The notes beneath the pieces were generated by a model. The model did not search any database. It worked only from the letters and a program-made list of their open reading frames with translations, and had not been told where the DNA came from. This document shows positions 20,932 to 23,547 of a stretch of DNA of 23,547 bases, piece by piece (within the stretch, counting starts at the first letter, position 1; the number at the start of each line of letters is the position of its first letter). Made by a program: the position numbers and the translations under genes. This DNA is from a virus. The DNA lies in the IMG/VR virus record IMGVR_UViG_3300025674_000406, positions 1 to 23,547 of that record. One strand, written 5' to 3'.

Positions 20932-23547
20932 ATGGCAGAATATAGTAGCGGGAGAAAAAAAGTAAGACCTCTATCAGGTATATCATCTGATAGATATAGA
21001 TTTCTTGGATTAGAACAAGCGGAACCAAACCTTGGTTATCCAGGAGAAAAGACTGTTCCTACAGGTGTTGGTACAGTATATTCGCTGATTACATTTGATG
21101 GTGCATCAAATGAAGATAGATATTGGCAAGAAACTGGTTTAAGATTTAGGGATGAAGGTATCCCCATTGGTGATGAGAATAATGTAACTATTATCGATTT
21201 AGTTGGAGCTGCAGTAACAGCAACTGTTGATAGTGGAATTGCTACTATTACAGTTTTTGCACCAAGCGATGAGAATATTGGAGAGTTCTTATTTAATGAT
21301 GATAATGAAATACAATCAACTCCAGCGATAATTTACAATAAAGATAGTGGATTTATTGGAATAGGTACAACACAACCCACTACTAACTTTGAAATATCTA
21401 AAGCAATTAGAATTAATAATCAACTTTTAGATTATAGGGGAAATGTTGGATATGCTGGTTCTGTTTTAGTATCAACAGGACAAAAAGTTGAATGGAGAGG
21501 TCAAGTACAAGGAACACAAGGTGCTCAGGGTATTCAGGGTACACTTAGTAATTTCCAAGGAACTCAAGGTGTTCTCAGCAATTTCCAAGGAACTCAGGGG
21601 GCACAGGGTACTCAGGGAGTACAGGGTGTTCAGAATGCTCAAGGAAATCAAGGTCTCCAAGGTCCTTTAAGTAATTTCCAAGGTACTCAAGGTCTTCAAG
21701 GAAATCAAGGAACAATATCAAACTTCCAAGGTTCTCAGGGTGTTTTATCCAATTTCCAAGGAACTCAAGGCAATCAAGGTTTACAAGGTACTCAAGGTGC
21801 TCAAGGTCTCCAAGGATTGCAGGGACCATTAAGTAATTTTCAGGGAACTCAAGGTGTTCTCAGCAATTTCCAAGGAACTCAGGGGAATCAAGGTCTTCAA
21901 GGTCTCCAAGGACTTCAGGGCAATCAAGGTCTCCAAGGTCATCTCAGCAATTTCCAAGGAACTCAAGGAACTCAAGGTCTCCAAGGTCTTCAAGGAAACC
22001 AAGGGAACCAAGGAACGTTAAGTAATTTCCAAGGTACACAGGGTCGTCAAGGTTCTCAAGGTGTTCTCAGTAATTTCCAAGGTAGTCAGGGTGTTTTATC
22101 CAATTTCCAAGGAACTCAAGGTGTCATATCTAACTTCCAGGGAACTCAAGGTACTCAAAACACTCAGGGAAGACAAGGTGCTCAGGGTAATCAAGGTACA
22201 TTATCAAATTTCCAAGGCACTCAGGCTACTCAAGGAACTTTAAGTAATTTTCAAGGTCTTCAGGGTACTTTAAGTAATTTTCAAGGAACTCAAGGACTTC
22301 AAGGTCTCCAAGGTCTTCAAGGAAACCAAGGTCTTCAAGGACTTCAAGGAAACCAAGGTCTCCAAGGTCCTTTAAGTAATTTCCAAGGAGTTCAAGGAAA
22401 TCAAGGTCTTCAGGGACTACAAGGTCTTCAAGGTGATTTAAGTAATTTCCAAGGAACTCAGGGTAATCAGGGACTTCAAGGAAATCAAGGACTTCAAGGA
22501 AACCAAGGTGTTCAAGGAAACCAAAATGCTCAAGGTCTTCAAGGAAACCAAGGTATTGGATCGCAGGGAAACCAAGGTGTTCAAGGAAACCAAAATGCTC
22601 AGGGAAACCAAGGTATTCAAGGTCTTCAGGGAACCCAAGGATTTGGTCTTCAGGGACGCCAAGGTCTCCAAGGAAATCAAGGAAATCAGGGTATCCAAGG
22701 ACTTCAGGGAACCCAAGGATTTGGTCTTCAGGGACGCCAAGGTCTCCAAGGAAATCAAGGAAATCAAGGACTTCAAGGAAACCAAGGAACCTTAAGTAAT
22801 TTCCAAGGAACTCAGGGCAACCAAGGTCTTCAAGGAAACCAAGGTCTTCAAGGACCTTTAAGTAATTTTCAAGGAGTTCAAGGAAATCAGGGTCTTCAAG
22901 GAAACCAAGGTCTTCAGGGTATGCAAGGTCTTGGTTCTCAGGGTCGTCAGGGAACTCAGGGTCTTCAAGGTCTTCAAGGTAATCAGAATGCTCAAGGTAC
23001 CCAAGGTATTCAAGGACTCCAAGGTATTGGATCTCAAGGAAACCAAGGACTTCAAGGACTTCAAGGTATTCAGAGTTCTCAAGGACTTCAGGGAACCCAA
23101 GGATTTGGTCTTCAGGGACGCCAAGGTCTACAAGGAAATCAAGGAAACCAAGGTCTTCAAGGACCTTTAAGTAATTTCCAAGGAACACAAGGATCTCAAG
23201 GTGTACAGAATGCTCAAGGTAATCAAGGTAATCAAGGACTTCAAGGACCTTTAAGTAATTTCCAAGGTACCCAAGGTGTACAAAATTCTCAAGGTGTGTC
23301 TGGAGAGTTTGCTGGCCAGGGTCTCCAAGGAATTCAAGGAAACCAAGGAACCTTAAGTAATTTCCAAGGAACTCAGGGAACTCAAGGATTTGGAAGCCAA
23401 GGTCTTCAGGGTACTTTAAGTAATTTTCAAGGAACTCAGGGAAACCAAGGATCTCAAGGTGTTCAGAATGCACAGGGTACCCAAGGTCTTCAGGGTCTTC
23501 AAGGAAACCAAGGATCTCAAGGTGTTCAGAACGCTCAAGGAAACCAA
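20932..23547 (+). CDS. Collagen-like Gly-X-Gln fibre protein (partial, open at window end)
   Basis: An ATG at 20932 follows an AGAG-type ribosome site and opens a frame of 872 codons that runs off the right edge without a stop. Residues 1-135 are a mixed beta N-terminus (EYSSGRKKVRPLSGISSDRY, then RYWQETGLRFRDEG), probably the virion attachment part. Residues about 140-190 repeat the IGIGTTQPTTNFEIS fibre module also seen in the previous large fibre, ending KVEWRG. From residue 194 onward the protein is Gly-X-Gln triplets (GTQ, GLQ, GNQ, GVQ), a collagen-like triple helix with Gln in the Y position and almost no proline or charge. About 23 short LSNF interruptions and several Gly-to-Asn breaks divide it. 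It is likely a long flexible trimeric fibre. The C-terminal tip is outside the window. Confidence 0.85.
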   Translation, partial: MAEYSSGRKKVRPLSGISSDRYRFLGLEQAEPNLGYPGEKTVPTGVGTVYSLITFDGASNEDRYWQETGLRFRDEGIPIGDENNVTIIDLVGAAVTATVDSGIATITVFAPSDENIGEFLFNDDNEIQSTPAIIYNKDSGFIGIGTTQPTTNFEISKAIRINNQLLDYRGNVGYAGSVLVSTGQKVEWRGQVQGTQGAQGIQGTLSNFQGTQGVLSNFQGTQGAQGTQGVQGVQNAQGNQGLQGPLSNFQGTQGLQGNQGTISNFQGSQGVLSNFQGTQGNQGLQGTQGAQGLQGLQGPLSNFQGTQGVLSNFQGTQGNQGLQGLQGLQGNQGLQGHLSNFQGTQGTQGLQGLQGNQGNQGTLSNFQGTQGRQGSQGVLSNFQGSQGVLSNFQGTQGVISNFQGTQGTQNTQGRQGAQGNQGTLSNFQGTQATQGTLSNFQGLQGTLSNFQGTQGLQGLQGLQGNQGLQGLQGNQGLQGPLSNFQGVQGNQGLQGLQGLQGDLSNFQGTQGNQGLQGNQGLQGNQGVQGNQNAQGLQGNQGIGSQGNQGVQGNQNAQGNQGIQGLQGTQGFGLQGRQGLQGNQGNQGIQGLQGTQGFGLQGRQGLQGNQGNQGLQGNQGTLSNFQGTQGNQGLQGNQGLQGPLSNFQGVQGNQGLQGNQGLQGMQGLGSQGRQGTQGLQGLQGNQNAQGTQGIQGLQGIGSQGNQGLQGLQGIQSSQGLQGTQGFGLQGRQGLQGNQGNQGLQGPLSNFQGTQGSQGVQNAQGNQGNQGLQGPLSNFQGTQGVQNSQGVSGEFAGQGLQGIQGNQGTLSNFQGTQGTQGFGSQGLQGTLSNFQGTQGNQGSQGVQNAQGTQGLQGLQGNQGSQGVQNAQGNQ
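21508..23547 (+). repeat. CAR-GGN / Gly-X-Gln repeat tract
   Basis: More than 2 kb of degenerate 9-bp units (GGN NNN CAR) continue to the window end. About 23 LSNF-type units (for example at 21541, 21571, 21664, 21712, 21742, 21826 and 21856) interrupt it, some exactly 30 bases apart. The lack of stops in other frames comes from the CAA/CAG-GGT composition and creates long spurious antisense frames. Confidence 0.95.
22624..22766 (+). repeat. 65-bp direct repeats inside the collagen tract
   Basis: A 65-bp segment at 22624-22688 recurs exactly at 22702-22766 (78-base offset, 26 codons). A third copy at 23086-23150 has about two base differences. It encodes LQGTQGFGLQGRQGLQGNQG. The near-identity, unlike the degenerate surroundings, points to recent duplication. 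Confidence 0.85.

Noticed and set aside
22226-23473. A 415-codon antisense open frame and other long antisense frames at 21472-23124
   Set aside because: They mirror the CAR-GGN repeat of the collagen-like gene, encode Leu/Glu/Gly/Phe low complexity, and lack ribosome sites. The plus-strand frame from 20932 explains the region.

Overview
This window reads as part of a T4-like marine cyanophage (cyanomyovirus). The basis is T4-type virion and replication genes in linked order, a gp33-slot protein that resembles the cyanobacterial DUF1825 family, and CTAAATA late-promoter boxes of the kind described for cyanomyoviruses. No tRNA, rRNA, CRISPR array, insertion sequence or photosynthesis gene was seen. 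Gene assignments come from recognising motifs and gene order, not from database searches.

Layout. (1) 1-1513, rightward replication and late-transcription cluster: the 3' end of a gp59-like helicase loader, a gp33-like/DUF1825 protein and gp32 single-stranded DNA-binding protein. A near-consensus extended -10 sigma-70 promoter lies just upstream of gp32. (2) 1514-1873: a CTAAATA box, a perfect 9-bp hairpin and a small membrane protein. (3) 1861-4420, leftward block: gp4 head completion nuclease-like protein, an unknown 134-residue protein, gp48 tail tube cap and gp53 baseplate wedge. (4) 4421-4460: two face-to-face late promoters. (5) 4461 to the end, one rightward late tail operon of more than 19 kb: a tail-tube/gp54-like protein, gp26 with gp51 apparently joined by a -1 frameshift, two tape-measure-like proteins (the second with two peptidoglycan-hydrolase domains), a gp27-like hub, a gp5-like OB-fold hub, a beta-helix spike, a 2168-residue fibre or adhesin, a 216-residue virion protein, and a collagen-like fibre that is still open at the window end.

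How the genes fit together. gp33 (with gp55 and the sliding clamp, outside this window) would activate the CTAAATA late promoters that drive the structural blocks. gp26/gp51, the tape-measure-like proteins, the gp27- and gp5-like proteins, gp48, the gp54-like protein and gp53 build the baseplate and tube. The wall-degrading activity that T4 carries inside gp5 appears here in a different protein. The two large fibre genes at the right end are the likely host-contact and decoration proteins.

The strongest new signal is a probable programmed -1 ribosomal frameshift at the gp26/gp51 junction: slippery heptamer T TTT TTC at 6077-6083 followed four bases later by a 12-bp stem. Next come the Gly-X-Gln collagen with about 23 LSNF interruptions, the relocation of the tail lysozyme, and the symmetric face-to-face late promoters.
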